The position numbers and the translations under genes were made by a program. A DNA stretch of 64,000 nucleotides from Brienomyrus brachyistius (taxonomy: Eukaryota > Chordata > Actinopteri > Osteoglossiformes > Mormyridae): positions 22,752,168 to 22,816,167 of the forward strand of contig NC_064547.1 of assembly GCF_023856365.1 (NCBI RefSeq), in the 5' to 3' direction. Shown one piece after another: positions 1 to 51,735 of this stretch; positions within the stretch are counted from its first letter, which is position 1; every line of letters starts with the position of its first letter. The notes beneath the pieces are model-generated. The model saw only the letters and a list, made by a program, of their open reading frames with translations. It had not been told where the DNA came from and did not search any database.

Positions 1-2855
1 TTATCACAGTGGCAGATTCACTGCATCTTTTCCAGCAATTTTTGGAAATCGCTTGTATCCAAACCCTCCTACACCTTTTCCAGAATGCAAACCGTTCTGT
101 CTCATTTGCTAGACGCTCATTTTAAAACCAGTTGGTCCAAATCGTCCCATGGATGGAATTCCATCCATCCACGAGATCTGCTGCCCGTCCTGAATACCTC
201 AATGTCTGTGTTGTTTAGCCTGTAGTGTCTTTCTTGTTAACACCATGAAGTGAAGGTTTTCTGGCAGATACTCAACCATGCAGTCCAGCTGCTCTTAGTC
301 TTTACTTGACTGTATTGAGATACACTGATTTCCCTCTGTTCACGTTAATTGCAGCCCTCCGACCATTAGTCAATTTCTTTTGTATGTCACAACTGAGAGT
401 TGATTTTCAGCCTTCGATGTCACTTTCCTTGTCTCAAACTGCGTCGATCAATGTTGCTTCCTGTGAAGCTTTTTCCTCTGTAAACAGCAGGCCACTCCAT
501 GCTTAGACACATTTTCCTTTTTGGCTGCGAGAGAAAACCATTTCATTCAAACTTTTGATTTGAACCCTATGGTCAATTGTTAGCTGTGCCTATCTAGCCC
601 TAACAACCATGTCAAATGAATGTTAAATGTTAGCCAAAATCGGTACAAGACTCATTACACAACACTAAATTCAATGTAAACAGAATGTAATATTTTATTT
701 TTACATTTCATTTGCACCCTGTATATATTGTATTAGTTTTCCATACAGTAAATACAAACATCTATGTTTACAGTATATTTTGCATAAGTAGAAAGGAATA
801 CTGCTCTAGAATAACTTTTTCTCTCTACACACTGCGTGAAAAAATATATGCAATATTATATTTTACAGGTGCTTTCTGTAAGGAGGTAGAAGAACTGCAG
901 CAATAAGATTCTCCCAAAGTTCATGAAAGAAAAGCACTAGGCTGTGTGGAATGAACAGAGTGAAACACCGAGTGATTCAGCACAAATGAAGGGGTCCACA
1001 ATTCAGATCTTACAGATCTTAAAGACAACAGTCAAAGTACATGGGTAGAGAGGCTGGGAAGGCATTTAACATTCGGCTAAGTAAACCATTTGATCTGGCC
1101 CTTTCAGGATGGAGAGCAGAGCCATAACAGCATATTCTGCCATAACAGAATCACACAACGGAAAGACTGCAATGCTGTCCTACAGTGTCTGTCACTGTAC
1201 ATTCCGGAAGCCTCTAAGACACAATGAGAACAGCACAATCAAATGAGATTTACAAGAATCATGTCGGTAGACAGGAGTGCATGTGAGCCTGTAGTCTGGA
1301 GGGAAAAAACGTTTAAAATCAAGGGAAAATGAAAGTCAGCAGCCCTTTGTCTTTTCAGAAAGCTCTTTGGACACCTCGCTTCCCCAGCACTTTGTACGAC
1401 TTGTCCATTGATGCGCCGATGTAAGGACTTTTATTGGGACGTAAACACAGATCCCTGTGTGCCCATCTGATGTGTTTAATCCATAAAACTGAAAGGCGCC
1501 GTTTAGATTTTATATTCATACTCGGGGCACAAAAGTACTTGTCCTCTACATTTATACCGAAAAGCTCGTTACCAAAGTAATTTGTTTTTTAAAATTTGTT
1601 GTCTGCTCGGTCTTAAAAATTATGAAGACAACTGGGTTTGCTACAAATACACTACCATAATACACTATCCTAGAGAGCATGTCATTACCATTCAAAAAAA
1701 AAAACCACTAGCAAATGTTGTTAAAAGACAAATATGGGAGAAATCACCACACAAAATAGGATTATAATTTTACAGCATCTCAATTTGGGTGGACAGAGGA
1801 AAACCTGCCAGAGGAGAGATTTTCATAAGCAGGAAATTATACTATCCATCATCCTGAACAAGACAGGCTCTCTTTTCAGTGGAGCCTCTCACCAAAGGCT
1901 GTCATTTAAAGACAACTGTGAGTACATACGTGTATGTATACAACAGAGACTCAGTTACTGCAATACTAAGGTGTTAAGCTACACCTCTCACAGCGTCCAA
2001 GGCCGAACGGGCAAATCATTCCCCCAACTAGGGTGAAAACGAAACTTGGTGAAATGAAACTCTGTGATAACCAGTCAGCCTTCGTTCCGCAATATTGTAC
2101 CTTCAGTCACTGCCCCCCACAAGAGGAATGTGAAATATTAGTATATTAAAACTGACTTCCTCGGGCTCAGTAAATACTTTAGTAATGTAAAAAAGCCCCC
2201 TCCCCTGGAAAGTAAGCCCTTTAAAACATCAATAAAATTGTCTATATAAAAGTACACCCAGAATGAGTTTAAAAACCAGAAGATTTCATGAAACCATGAT
2301 ACAATTCATACATATACACACACACAGGTGTGTTTGTGTTATCCAAGCTTAAAATCTGTAGACAAAACAAAAATCCATAAAAAAGATCCCCTATCAAAAG
2401 TTCATAGACATGTCAGCAGTACGAGGGCTGCTTACTCTCATGACCAGGAGTGCTAGCTTGGATAGCAGGTACCTGTCCACAAACGCACACATGCACGCAA
2501 CTACCTGCTTAAGCAGGTAGAACAGGACGTGTTCAGAGCTAATTAGGTGGAAGCTTCAAGTCCGAAATAATTATCCTGTTAAAGTCCAGAGGCCAAAGGG
2601 AAGACCTCTTTGTTCCATGAAGGAGCAGACTGATCTAGTCCACTCCAGACTGCCAGGTCCCTGTGACATGGGCAAACTACATACAGCAGGTCAAAAAGGG
2701 CGAGTCTGACCCAGAGGTTTGCTGGGTGCACAGGCCAGTTTCCCTTTACCCCATTTGGGACAGCAGGGGCGAGGAGGAGGAAAGGGGTTGTTCGGCGGCC
2801 CGGCGAAGCAGGGTGGGGGGGCCGGCTCCCTGCTCCTCAGTGCAACGTCGCCGCC
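1..2855. other. cdc14a 3' UTR and downstream flank
   Basis: No splice-supported coding sequence was found. The part nearest 2,855 is 3' UTR of cdc14a, and the far end may be intergenic. Short open frames here (such as 1734-2036 and 2663-3013 on plus) show no protein character. A short CA-rich tract lies near 2,310. Confidence 0.5.
694..699 (-). promoter_or_regulatory. cdc14a: Candidate poly(A) signal for cdc14a
   Basis: TTTATT on the plus strand reads AATAAA on the cdc14a strand, about 2.2 kb after the stop. Another copy lies at 1430-1435. Either would make 694-2855 or 1430-2855 the 3' UTR. Transcript data are needed to choose. Confidence 0.25.
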
Positions 2856-30175
<27,320 letters not shown>

Positions 30176-30810
30176 TTTAAACAAAGCTGACAGGATCGTC
30201 GGGTATTTAACGTTATCGAGACTCATCGACACGGGAATGAAATGTAAAACAAAAAATACGTATAAAAAAGTCACCCGAACTAACAATGTTAAAGTGAGGG
30301 CGAAAGCGAGGACGGGATAAAAGTAATCGAGAAACCGGCTTGAAGCCTCCTCGAACGTCCCGAGAAATCAGCAGGGATTTAAACGGAGCGCTGAGCTTCG
30401 AGGCTACACCGCGGGCAGCGCTACACCCCCAGCCCACCGCCCGACAAAGACACCGGCCAGGCAGCCGTCAGTTCCCCAACAACTTCCATGACCCACCGGG
30501 GGGGAAATGAAACAAAAAGTGAACAAGTGCGACGAAGACGACTTCTGACGCGATCTTACGAATTGCGAGAGTTTGATCGGACGGCGTGTACTACTCCCTC
30601 ATGGCTCCAGCGGCGCGACAAGACGCCTCTCCCCCTTCCGCTCTGTCCGAGGCAAAGTCCTCAGAAAAAAACTGCTCTCTGCCATGGCCGCGTACAACAA
30701 TACTACTAGGTGCTTCTTAAAGGGACGTCACGTGGTGAGCCGCCGCCCAATCAGCACATGGAGGCGCGTTCCGAAGTCTTGGGCGCCTTTGGCCAATCAG
30801 AACCCGCGAG
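30176..30810 (-). promoter_or_regulatory. cdc14a: Putative cdc14a promoter (GC-rich, CCAAT boxes, CRE/E-box)
   Basis: This is the GC-rich, CpG-containing stretch upstream of the cdc14a start codon. Visible elements include CCAAT at 30747-30751 and 30793-30797, both in a CCAATCAG context typical of NF-Y sites. An overlapping ACGTCA/CACGTG pair lies at 30725-30734 (CRE-like half plus a USF/MYC E-box). No TATA box is evident. Promoter activity is inferred. Confidence 0.45.
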
Positions 30811-32996
30811 TAATGTAAACATCAGGCGAGATTTTCCACTGGCTCTACCGGTAGGCAGAAAAATAAATTTTAATGAATAATTAATATATTAATAATCTAT
30901 TAAAAGAGCGATATCCAAAAGTATTGTCACTTTCGCACGATGTGTTAGTGCTTGTAAAATGTGAGATGTGTAACTAATATGTTAAGAGTGCCATGTACAG
31001 TAAGTTAATGTTACATGCAAATTACTTTTGAAACCTTTGAGACTGAATTGTAGTTTTATAACAGGAGTAATACAGGAAAACTAAAAGTAAATGCATATCT
31101 ATCTATCTATAACAAGCAAATTTTAATTAGACACTCATAGATAAACCTACAAAAGTCTAGTATCTCACACAGATTGACATTGCGCCGACATACCTGTCAA
31201 ACCGTGTAACTGTCTGGGAACCCCCTTTCCTGTCTACTCACATTGACATATAACTGGACTCGGTGGAGATTTATGGTAATTAACTGAAACCGCAACACGG
31301 GGAAACACGCAAGGCTTCGCAGGACGAAGGCAATACGAACCCAACGGTTTAAATATTAGTCTAATGAGATTAATTTAAAATGTAACGTAATTATTCCTAA
31401 TAAAACTTAATATTGGTATAGATTACGAAAGCATCTGACACATATATAGCTGCGACATTTCCTAATACTGCAGTTAAAACCCTAAAAATATGAGGCCATG
31501 CGTGATTTTGCTTCCAAGAATGTGCCTTGAAAGCACATAATTACACTTAGAGGTCCAAGTAGCGCAGCGGCAGGTTTGCCCTGTTTTTGGGCAGATTATT
31601 ATCAGTATTATTGTCCGAAAAGTCTGCGCACCTTGATGTACCTGAGCTCATACGGTCTTTTGCAAAGGCACGTACGTAGCCAGGTAGCAGAAGTACGAAT
31701 ACGAACTCCCCTCGAAATTAGTTTCAGTCCCCCGGTCGGCGACACCCCCCGGTAGGAAAGACAGATCCCTGTACGGGATTCCTGGCTGCGGGCCTGCAAT
31801 GCACAGACGCACTTCTGCTTGCGGCTTTGAATCTGATATTTAGTCATAATACTTCACAGAGATGCGGAAGCGGATGCCGAAAGGCTGAGCATACGGGTTT
31901 AAATTGTATTGGTGCGGTGGATTAGTTGTATGTGAAGGCTTTAACTATAACAGTAAGGTAGTATCGAATTAATAGTTTGTTGTCATACCACGGGTTACCG
32001 TGAGTGAGGATACCTTAGCGTGTGGTGCCTTCAAGGCGACAGCTATCCTCTCGTAAAATTAACCTAGAGTGGCTGCAATTAATGATATGAAATGGTGGCA
32101 TAGTTACTGTCACCAATCAAGACTTTCTCGGACATATGTGACAAAAAATCTCCCTAAGCCTTACTGGAAATTTCACCTACAACTTATGCTTATTTTTTTT
32201 TCTTAAAAAAAAAAATCGAAGTGTGTGGTTAATCACAACAGCAACTAAGTTTGTTACATAACTCCGCTAGTTTCCCAGTTACTGTGGACCAAACAAACAG
32301 TAATTGATCAGCAGACAGTAGATTACAGAATAGTTATATGAAGGCTGCAGATTCAGTCATGAAGAGAGACTCAGCTTATCTTAAAGTGCTGTAGTAAAAT
32401 ATGTGAGATGTACAGGACATGTTTGAATTAGTGTTTACCATTAAACTGTCATCTAAACAAAATTAATAAAGAAAAAATAAAGGAAACTTATTTACAGAAG
32501 AAACATAAATAGACCCCATTAAAATTTAGAACATTACAATAAAATAGGATCAGATTTTTGGATGGATGTTTTAATAAGTCTGCCGCCGGAGCGACTAGGT
32601 AGCGTCACGGGGTTTCCGTTACCGCAGCCGGTGCAGAAACCCAACGGTAACAGAAAGCACTGTTAACCCCTAATCAGCTCGTGTCTTGCACCATATAGCC
32701 CACAACCTGTCCGATATAAATGCTGTTACACTTAAAATCCGATGTGTTTAGAAAAAAATAATCATAGAAAAATATTGACTGGCACTTTTCGAATGGATTT
32801 TTTAGTACCTGTTAGTCTGTTCCTTAGCATAATGAGGACACAAATCCGACTGTCAAATGACTAAGCCAGGGTTAAGTCTGGAATGGAAATGAGCTCATCT
32901 AAATGCTAGCATTAGGTGTCTGTGATGAGACATCAATGCAGCTTTAGAAGTATTTTTTTCTGATTAGAAGGGAGAAAATCCTGATTTTGATCTTAC

Positions 32997-33090
32997 CTGC
33001 GATCAGAGAAATCCAGACCTTCTGGACATCCGAGGCTGGATAGTTCCACTCAGCTTGCCCCTGGGGTCTCCAGGGCTGGTTGTCTGACAT
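32997..33090 (-). CDS. Candidate first coding exon of an unidentified gene
   Basis: On the minus strand an ATG at 33090 opens 31 codons plus one base that run into a perfect splice donor (CAG/GTAAG at 32997/32996). The peptide starts MSDNQPWRPQGQAEWNYPAS and continues DVQKVWISLIAG. It is Trp/Pro/Gln rich, then turns hydrophobic just at the donor, as if entering a membrane segment. An in-frame stop lies 18 nt upstream of the ATG, which suits a first coding exon. I did not find a convincing next exon between 30,900 and 32,990, and I do not recognise the family. It may be a real small gene, a transcribed pseudo-exon or chance. Confidence 0.3.
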
Positions 33091-34783
33091 GCCTTCATAG
33101 GAGTTCACTTAGGAGAGCAAGACCGGGACCCGTGACTGTCAGAGCAGTCGGGGCACCAAGGGAAGATGCATATCGGAGGGGATGCAGCTGGGGACTGGCT
33201 CCCGGAGCGAGCGAGCAGGCACGCGTGTGGAATGCACTGAGACCTTTCCCAGTACGCGGGGCAGTAGGACACTGGCTCCTGTGACAGGCTCACGTTACTG
33301 AAACAGAGCTGCCCTCACATACGGCTTCAGTTACATCCCAGGTCAGGTGTGAATTTCAAGTCTCCCCCAGTTCCTGCTCCGATTTATCAGCCAAGCATTC
33401 TGGCTGTTCTTTTCTACTTTGCAGGCACTGATCTGTCTCAGAATCATTTGTCTGTTTATCTTAAGGTTTGTCGCTCATGCTTTGGGAGACCAAGTTCTGC
33501 TGCATGTCACTCCAAGGGCAAGGCGGCTCCCACCCCCCATTACACTCGGATATCTGATACCCTAAGATGTTGACATCACGGAAAAGTCAGGGCCCAGCGT
33601 TCGCTGTGAACCTCTTGTTCTACCTTTTTGTTCTTCTGGCTCGGGGGTGGTAACCTCAGGGGGGGGAATTGGCCGGCCAGACAGAACCTCCCCTCTGTAC
33701 TCACACCAGTTTGACTTCTCACAAAGCTACATTTCTACCATGTCAATTGAAAATGAAGTGAAACAGGACAGAATCACAAAGATATGAAACAGCAGCACTA
33801 GACTAACCACAGCATACATAGGGCAAACATTTTAGCCAATCAGCCTCAGGCTGCTCTGTTCCCATGGCGTCCGCGGTGTACCTTAACTTGGGAGGAGCAC
33901 ACTAAAACCCGGTGCCTGCCGTTTACCCAGCCGTCCTTAGATCAACTTCTCTTCCCGGTAAGGAAGCTCCGGACACTAGCTGCCCGCTAACAACAGCTCC
34001 GTATAACTTGGGACAGTTAATAGAGCCCAGTAATGGCAAGTCAGAGGTGACATGCAAACTCGCAGAATCTCTGCTAAATTAGCCAGCATCAAGCATCACT
34101 GTTTGCAAAGCATAACACCAGAGCATCACTTTGTTACCAAATAGTCTTCCATGTATCTGTAAGGTTGATTCAACCAGTATCACTTATCTGAAGCATATAT
34201 TCACGGTGTTTTCCAATGAGTTACATGCTCATTTGTGTTACACATGTACAGGTTTCCCTGCTAACTTAATCCCAGTGAGTAGGGAGCATAACTCAAACTC
34301 CCCCATCACAGAGGGAACACTGTGTTTATTAAATCACCCTTACACACGCCACACTGAACACAGCGATGGCCTTCAGCGTAAAGCTACCTGTCTATTTAGG
34401 AAGCTCTAAAGAAAAAATATCTGCCACAATGAACCAAACGTTCCAAAGACTGAGGAACCCACTGAAATTAAGGAGCCTTTTTGGGAAGGGGGGCTTGTAT
34501 GTTTTTTAGGCTTTAAACTACTTGTTAAATTCATTCTGTCGTTTCAGAAGACTGTACACTGTCTTATGAAATCCCCGTAACAAGATCCCCAGTTAGAACT
34601 CAGTTCATTTTGGGGTGGGGGTGGGTCACTGCTCATTTCATACTGTGTTTGATCGCAGGAACCAGAGCACCATATCAGTCAGAACAACCTGCTTTTAAAT
34701 AAATGAGCACAGCAATAGTTCCCAGTAATGCATCACCATTTTAATGTAAACCAAATCTGTATGGAAACTTACAAATGAAAAAA

Positions 34784-34889
34784 AGCAGATGCTATATTCT
34801 AGACTTTACAGTATTTCCAAAGAGCAGATGCTATATTCTAGGCTTTACAGTATTTCCAAAGAGCAGATGCTATATTCTAGACTTTACAG
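34784..34889. repeat. 39-bp tandem repeat, 2.7 copies
   Basis: Unit starts AGCAGATGCTATATTCTAG at 34,784, 34,823 and 34,862. Intergenic. Confidence 0.93.
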
Positions 34890-36273
34890 ACATCCTTGGG
34901 CTTTGCGCAGATCCGAAGAGAACATTGGAGATGAACCCTGTCTGGGTCACCTGGAGTAACAGATGTGCAGGACAGGCCCCAAATCAAAGCACAGGGCCAA
35001 TCAAGGGCCTCCCATCAGCTGGATATAACCCCCCCCCCCCCCTCAGATTCAGGCTTGCATAAACCCCTGACCCCAGTGAAGGGCATCCATCTCGCCCACC
35101 TCCCGCAGCCGAGACAAAAACACAACGGAACCCAAGACCTTCCTGCCCCCGCACAACAAAAGGAACAATGACTCAGGCCTAACCTACACCATCTGCCCCC
35201 TAATAGCACACAGAGCCAGCGCAGGTCTACCTAGCCAATACATTAAGGGCTGCTAGCGAGGCCAAAGCCTGGAGATTGTAATGGGGGCTAAAAGAAAAAC
35301 CCCGCAATGCCATGGCAGATTATGCAAGGCCAGGGGGGGGGGGTTTCTGCAGGAACCTAGGGGCTCCACCGTGGGAAGCCACATGAGATATGTGGCCAAG
35401 ACGGACAACCATCCATCAGCCAGACCACGGCGCTGGAGAAGGCCTGCGAGTAGGAACAGCATGAGTACCATATAAATAAAACCCAGGTATACAACCAGTT
35501 ACATGAGGTAAAAGCCTCACCCCACTGTCATGGTACAAGCTGGTGGCCCTTAACTAAATGGTTTAATATGAGTACTTACAGCAGAGGAAACCCTGCCTTA
35601 CTTCATCTCCAGTGAAATAACCTTCCGAGGTGAGACCACACATTGCTTCAGTTATGAGCAGAACCAGTAAAACCTCACAATAAATCACACCTGCACCCAT
35701 TGGCCAGCTTGAGAAATAATGTAAATAATTAAACGGCAATAAATCAATGAAATGGATTTCTCCTTCCAAAGGAAATGGATAATCAAACAAAAAAAAAACT
35801 GCATGCATGCTGCCCTGCGTGGATCACGCCCTTTAACACCACAGTGACTTGGGGAGAGACCGATTACAGGGACATCCATCAAAAACCTTAAATAAACATC
35901 ATAAGTTATCCAGTTAGAGACAAGCACAGAGAAACTTCATCGAATTAGTCGAATCAGGACGGCCTACTCTGCTTAAGAAAGAGCAAATGGGCACCAGGTT
36001 AATGGAAACCGATCCCGCCAGACAGTAAAGAACTGCGCTTTGCTGCAACGTCGCATTCTTGCGGCAAAAACGATTTAGCTTCAAAAACGTTGAGAATTTA
36101 TATATAATAATCACCTTTCAGTCACATTCCTCATTCAGGGACAGAGAGGAAAGAAAAAAAATAAATCAAAGAATGGATTTATAACAGTGTAAGGCAATAC
36201 CCTGAGTAACAGAAGCCTAGAAAATACAAGGACATGGGGTGGGGGGGTGGGGGGGGGTGATAGCTTTAAGGGG

Positions 36274-36279
36274 TTTAAT
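36274..36279 (-). promoter_or_regulatory. rtca: Candidate poly(A) signal for rtca
   Basis: TTTAAT on the plus strand is the common variant ATTAAA on the rtca strand, 175 nt after the stop codon. I saw no AATAAA nearer. Confidence 0.3.
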
Positions 36280-36453
36280 CAAAATTCATTTTATGGGGAA
36301 AAGGTTACGTCCATAAAACCGCAATCAAAACAAACAAAAACAAAAAACAACGCACAGTAGTTTATCTGCTACAGTCTTCCTGGCCACAGGCTGGCGTGCG
36401 GCGTATGGCGGCTGGTAGCAAAGGCAAAGGTGTGAGCCGGCCTCCGCCCCGCC

Positions 36454-40671
<4,218 letters not shown>

Positions 40672-43600
40672 TTTTCTGGAAGGACGAAAAGTAGCGATAC
40701 GAACTCCGAAATCCCGCAGTCCGAGGAGCCACGGAGTAGACCTTACGCAAAGACAAAGCAGCCCGGACTCTCAGCCCCGACCCAAGCACCAAACCTGGCG
40801 ACGCGCTCCCAGTACCGCAGACCGGCGACTCAGCGCAAACAATAATGAGCGAACCGCGAACTTCCCACCAGTCTTTGCGCTCACCAATTCCCCCAGTTTG
40901 CGAGATCCTACTCTTTCCTTTTACGCACTGTCACTGCAATCTCTGCCGCTCCCTGTAGTGGATAAAACCTCTTCTTATTATTTCGGACACCTCCAAAAAC
41001 AATCTCCTCTTCCGCCCCACCAGTGAAAAGTGAGCGTCCGGCGACTCAGCGGCAGTTTGTGTGGCAGCCTCCGTCCGTGCCTGCGCAGACATGCGCAGCA
41101 GAGGCGCCCATTTCAGTGCATTGTGTGACAAAGTTGGGAGACAAGAAAGGACTTTGGGACATGTGGAAAAAAGCTCGCCAGACGCCCGACCTTGGTGCAG
41201 CACAATAAAAAGGAGACTTCCCATTGAATCGCATAATAGCCCATCTATACCGTATACTGTATAACTCCTTTGTCTGTGAAACGGTGATAATGTTAACTTT
41301 TAAATTTAATACATTCGTATATGCATATATCTCTGGGGTTTTTTTTTTGTTGAAGAACGTGTTAGGCCGTTTTAGTTTTATTTTCAAGATCTGGGCTGAC
41401 CCTACAACATAGGGTCACTGTCTGTTGTTTCAGAATTTCTCAGCCGAATCGTCTCGCTCAAAAACGTAAAAAAGTTTAAATTATTGAATACTTAGTAGTA
41501 TGCCTACTTTATGTTCTATAAAAATAATTTTAGTTATACGTGTATTTTATAGCCTACCTGTATCATCCTGTCTTTCTGTCATTGAAATCATTGAGTCTAT
41601 TGAATAGTATCTCTATAATGTATTAACACAACATATTACATCAGAATGTGTCGATATTGTTTTCTATTACCCGTTTATACGTCGGGGTTTTGTTATTGTT
41701 TTACTTTTTTAACCTTGTCCAGGATTGATTAGAAGATAGATGGATGGATGGAATGGTTTGAATTCGGATAAACTGTATTTTTTCTAAGCGTTTGCGTGTC
41801 TCCTTTGACTGGCGAACTATACTATGTGAGAGAATTTTTACTGACGTATATATGTACACAATATTTTTAAAACTGACATCTTATCACGTAATAATGCATC
41901 TTGGTGTGAAAGTGCAAAGTTTTAATTATGGGAGCATTCAGCAACAAGTGTAACAGTTTCTATGACTATTTGCATGTGTGGATATGTCGTCATGATTAAT
42001 GAACGACGCAAAACATAGCTTGTTGTAGCTTTACACAACGCAGGCAGTTGATAAAAGATACAGGAAGTAGGTTTCTCTCCTAAAATAGGTGTTTTATGGA
42101 ACCCAAAGGTATTTTAGGCTGCCAATCAAACTGTAACTACTCATACAATCTGACTATCCTCAATTTATCACAAACAATAGACAGATAAATAAATAGACAA
42201 ATAAACAAATATTTTTATCTAAATGGATGTAAACTGATCTCAACAAGTTTTGAGTTTATTTACAAGCAAAATTTCACTTTTGGGATTTGAGCTGAAAGTC
42301 TGGTCATATTTGTAACATTTCCATTATTATTCCATCAAAATTATTTAGTGATATTGTGGTCTGTGGTCTGAACCAATAAAATTGTCAAAACTGCTAATTG
42401 CACATTATGGATATTTATAAATATATTGTTATATTTATTGTTGAATGTCCAATATCATGTCTCTTTATACTCGTGTCCCATTTATAATTATGTCTCTCAT
42501 ATGTTTGTCCTCTGTTCACAACCTGCAGCTAAGCAATAACTCATTTTACTGCACATTGTACTATGTGTATGTGACAAAACTTTGAAACTTGATCTTAAAT
42601 GTAATCTGTGTTCTTCAGTAATGTGCCTAGAGCCTCTGTTAACAGGAAAATATTAACAGTTTTCACAATGGTAACATTAACTAATAGCAGTATTGATCAT
42701 CACGAAAGCTTTACAGCTGCATTACAGCCTGTGCTCTGGGTAGCTCTGTGGCATTGCCTCGGGGGGGGGGGCTCTTCCTCACAGTATACACACACAGACA
42801 GGGAAACACACCATGACATGGAAGGAGAACAGGAGGTACAAAGGACCAGGGTATGTTTACCGTGTTCCCATGGAGATGGGAGACAAACGGTGCTTTTATT
42901 AAAAACATGTAAAGCACCATGTTACTTTACAATGCTGGCATTCTGCTCGGGCGTTGAGCCTGTTCTGGAATTATGGCACTAAAGTATGGCTAGAAGTACA
43001 AGTTATAAATGACTTTTTCAGAAAATTATGAAAACACAGCAGAACCACTCACATGTTAAAAATGTTTCACTTGGTACGGCTTGGTTTCCATGCACTAGTT
43101 GAATTCTGTATCCTGTCAAATACCATGTATTCTATTGATGTGAATGCTTGCTGCTGCAGTAAGGGTGAACTTGAAACATTTGTTACTGGTATTCGACCCG
43201 AAATCAATGGAAAAGCTGATATCCCACCGTAGGGACAATGGTTTCAAAGAGGCAGATGAGGGACATCCAGGATTTCTAAAACGCTTCAATTCATTATAAG
43301 AAATATTTGTCTACAATATCACTACGTAATTGTGGGAGTAGTTACAATAATCACAAAATAAAAAGGTGGTTCATACACGGTGCAAAGTTTGATGGCACGT
43401 CACAGCAGCTGAACACTATGCATAGGGAAAACACACAGCCGCTATTCAGACTGACGGGTGGCCAGGATAAGCAAAACCACCGTAAGTGATGTTTATTCAT
43501 GTTTATTTAGTTACCATTAACACGTAAAACCTTTAAATACGTTTTGTGCTTGTAGCTGCTAAATATACTCATTATTAAAGCCATAAAGTTGACTGGCTAC

Positions 43601-44888
43601 TACCTTAGAATTTCCATTGAATAAGTGTGCTGTGTATTGGTGCACATTGCCATAAATCTTCAGGGGAAACCCGAAAATGTTAAATGGTGGAACAGGGAAA
43701 GAACTAAGCTACACAAGGCTCCGGCCCTCCGGGACTGGAGTTAGGCACCCCTGCCTTAGAGGTAGTTGAAACTCACAACTGCATTATCATGATTGCATCA
43801 TCCAACATTCAGAAAGAATGACGATGTGGATATCTGAAATGACAATTGTGGATAGGAAGAACGTCATTGTGGATATCTGAAATGCTCTTTTTTGACTACG
43901 AAGAATTTAATTTGAGATATCTGCAATACATATCCGGTCTTACGATTAAATGTTAAAATGACTTGCCATACGCGCCCCCCTCACAATGCTGTACGGTCAA
44001 ACGCACACAACCTGAATTCGAACTGCTGTCAGTGAAGTGCAAGTTGCAGATCCTCCTTCACACACACATACGTGCAGCGCCTTGGTTTGCTGTGTGCAGT
44101 TCTAATTAGAAAGGGGTTGTCAAACAAAACTACTGTGGGCCCCTTGTGGGCCCAACATGGGATTAGTGAGGCTTTGCCCTGCCCACACTGGCCCACAGTA
44201 AACCCACACCTGCCCATACAAATGGGCATATTTGCTGGGGCGGCGTTTACTGCGGAAATGCAGTTACGCTGTTAAAAGGAATAAAATAAACGCAGCTCTT
44301 CATCGTTTATCACAACAGTAAATGATTTCATTTCTGTATAATAAAACTATATGTCTTTCATCAAAAAACAAATATATTTATTAACTTTGACGTTTGCACA
44401 ACAACGTATGCAAGTTTACTCATGCTCATTGTATGTGTATGTGTGATTGTATTGGTAGTATTGCAGTTGTTCACTGTGATGGATGTACTCATGCACATGA
44501 ATTTGGCTTAAGTAAAGAAAATAAGAACTATATAAACACGCGTGTTTATTCAGCATCGACACCCTTTCTGCTTTTTATATATTGTTTTCTTTTATTGTGA
44601 ATAGTCAAGCTGAACATTTTTATTGAATCGAAAAGGTTAATTGAATCAAACTTCCCATCACCAGTGCGTACACCTTTAAGGGAATTGGCCATACGTCACC
44701 TCCACAGGAAACACGTATTTACATTCTTAAAAATTACGTGTTTTGTGCAGTTGATGAATTTCTGGTGGAGAGATCCATACAAGCGTCTGCAGCTAGACCC
44801 TCCTTTTCAATGCCGGCGTGGGATTGGTGTTTGTAGTGGGGCGTGAATATTGCGTTAGTTCCGGCCGAGCGAAGAATTCGGGCTAAAG
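40672..44888. other. Head-to-head spacer between rtca and dbt
   Basis: The left 400 bp are GC-richer and probably hold the rtca promoter. The right 250 bp hold the dbt promoter. The AT-rich middle carries imperfect repeats built on GTGGATATCTGAAATG at about 43,820-43,925. At about 43,717-43,751 there is one end of a hAT-like element (terminal CACCCCTG). I see no gene. Confidence 0.55.
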
Positions 44889-51210
<6,322 letters not shown>

Positions 51211-51529
51211 TCGTGCAGCACTTGTTGCCACCTGAACTGAAGTGACCAGAGATGTCTGATGATATAGATTGACTTTATTCGGACTTTGCCCCCAGTTTTT
51301 CTGTCCTAATCACCCCCCCTCACTGCTGTTAATGGGGTCATAACACATGATATGCGTTTGCGGCATTCTTAACACTGATCCCATTGTAGGGACCTCATTG
51401 CCTTCAGGTTTGACTTGACATGCCTTCCTGTTGTCTTGCGTACCGAGTCATGAGTTCTATGTTATCTTAGATTCGAGCTGCAGTATGTCCGTGGCATGCT
51501 CGTCAGTATAAGGTCAATAGGTTGCCTAC

Positions 51530-51735
51530 CCTATGGGGCAGTCGGTAGAACAATTGTTAAACACACAGATGTGCAATGTGAAGGTTGCTGGTTCGTGTCC
51601 TGCAAGGGACATGGCTGGTAGACTATGAAATATTATTTTAAACTGAATTACTCTAGTTGATATCTGACTATATGAACGTGGTGTGATAATCATGGTGAAT
51701 TTCTTTGGGTAAAAGCATCGAGCTGTCTGCTTGTG
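51530..51735 (+). mobile_element. tRNA-derived SINE in the dbt 3' UTR
   Basis: Box A (TGGGGCAGTCGGTAG), box B (GGTTGCTGGTTCGTGTCC) and a 3' part resembling the common teleost ending CTTTGGATAAAAGC (here CTTTGGGTAAAAGC) mark a diverged SINE. Confidence 0.65.

Larger units (their letters stand above)
30811..36453. other. Intergenic region between cdc14a and rtca
   Basis: Mostly AT-rich sequence with no recognised gene, except the orphan exon candidate at 32,997-33,090. It includes a short TATC run near 31,088-31,111, a 39-bp tandem repeat at 34,784-34,889 and C/G homopolymers near 35,030 and 36,240. The open frame on minus at 31,608-31,847 has no splice or family support. Confidence 0.55.

Noticed and set aside
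31608..31847. 79-aa minus-strand frame
   Set aside because: No family resemblance, start context or splice evidence; probably chance.
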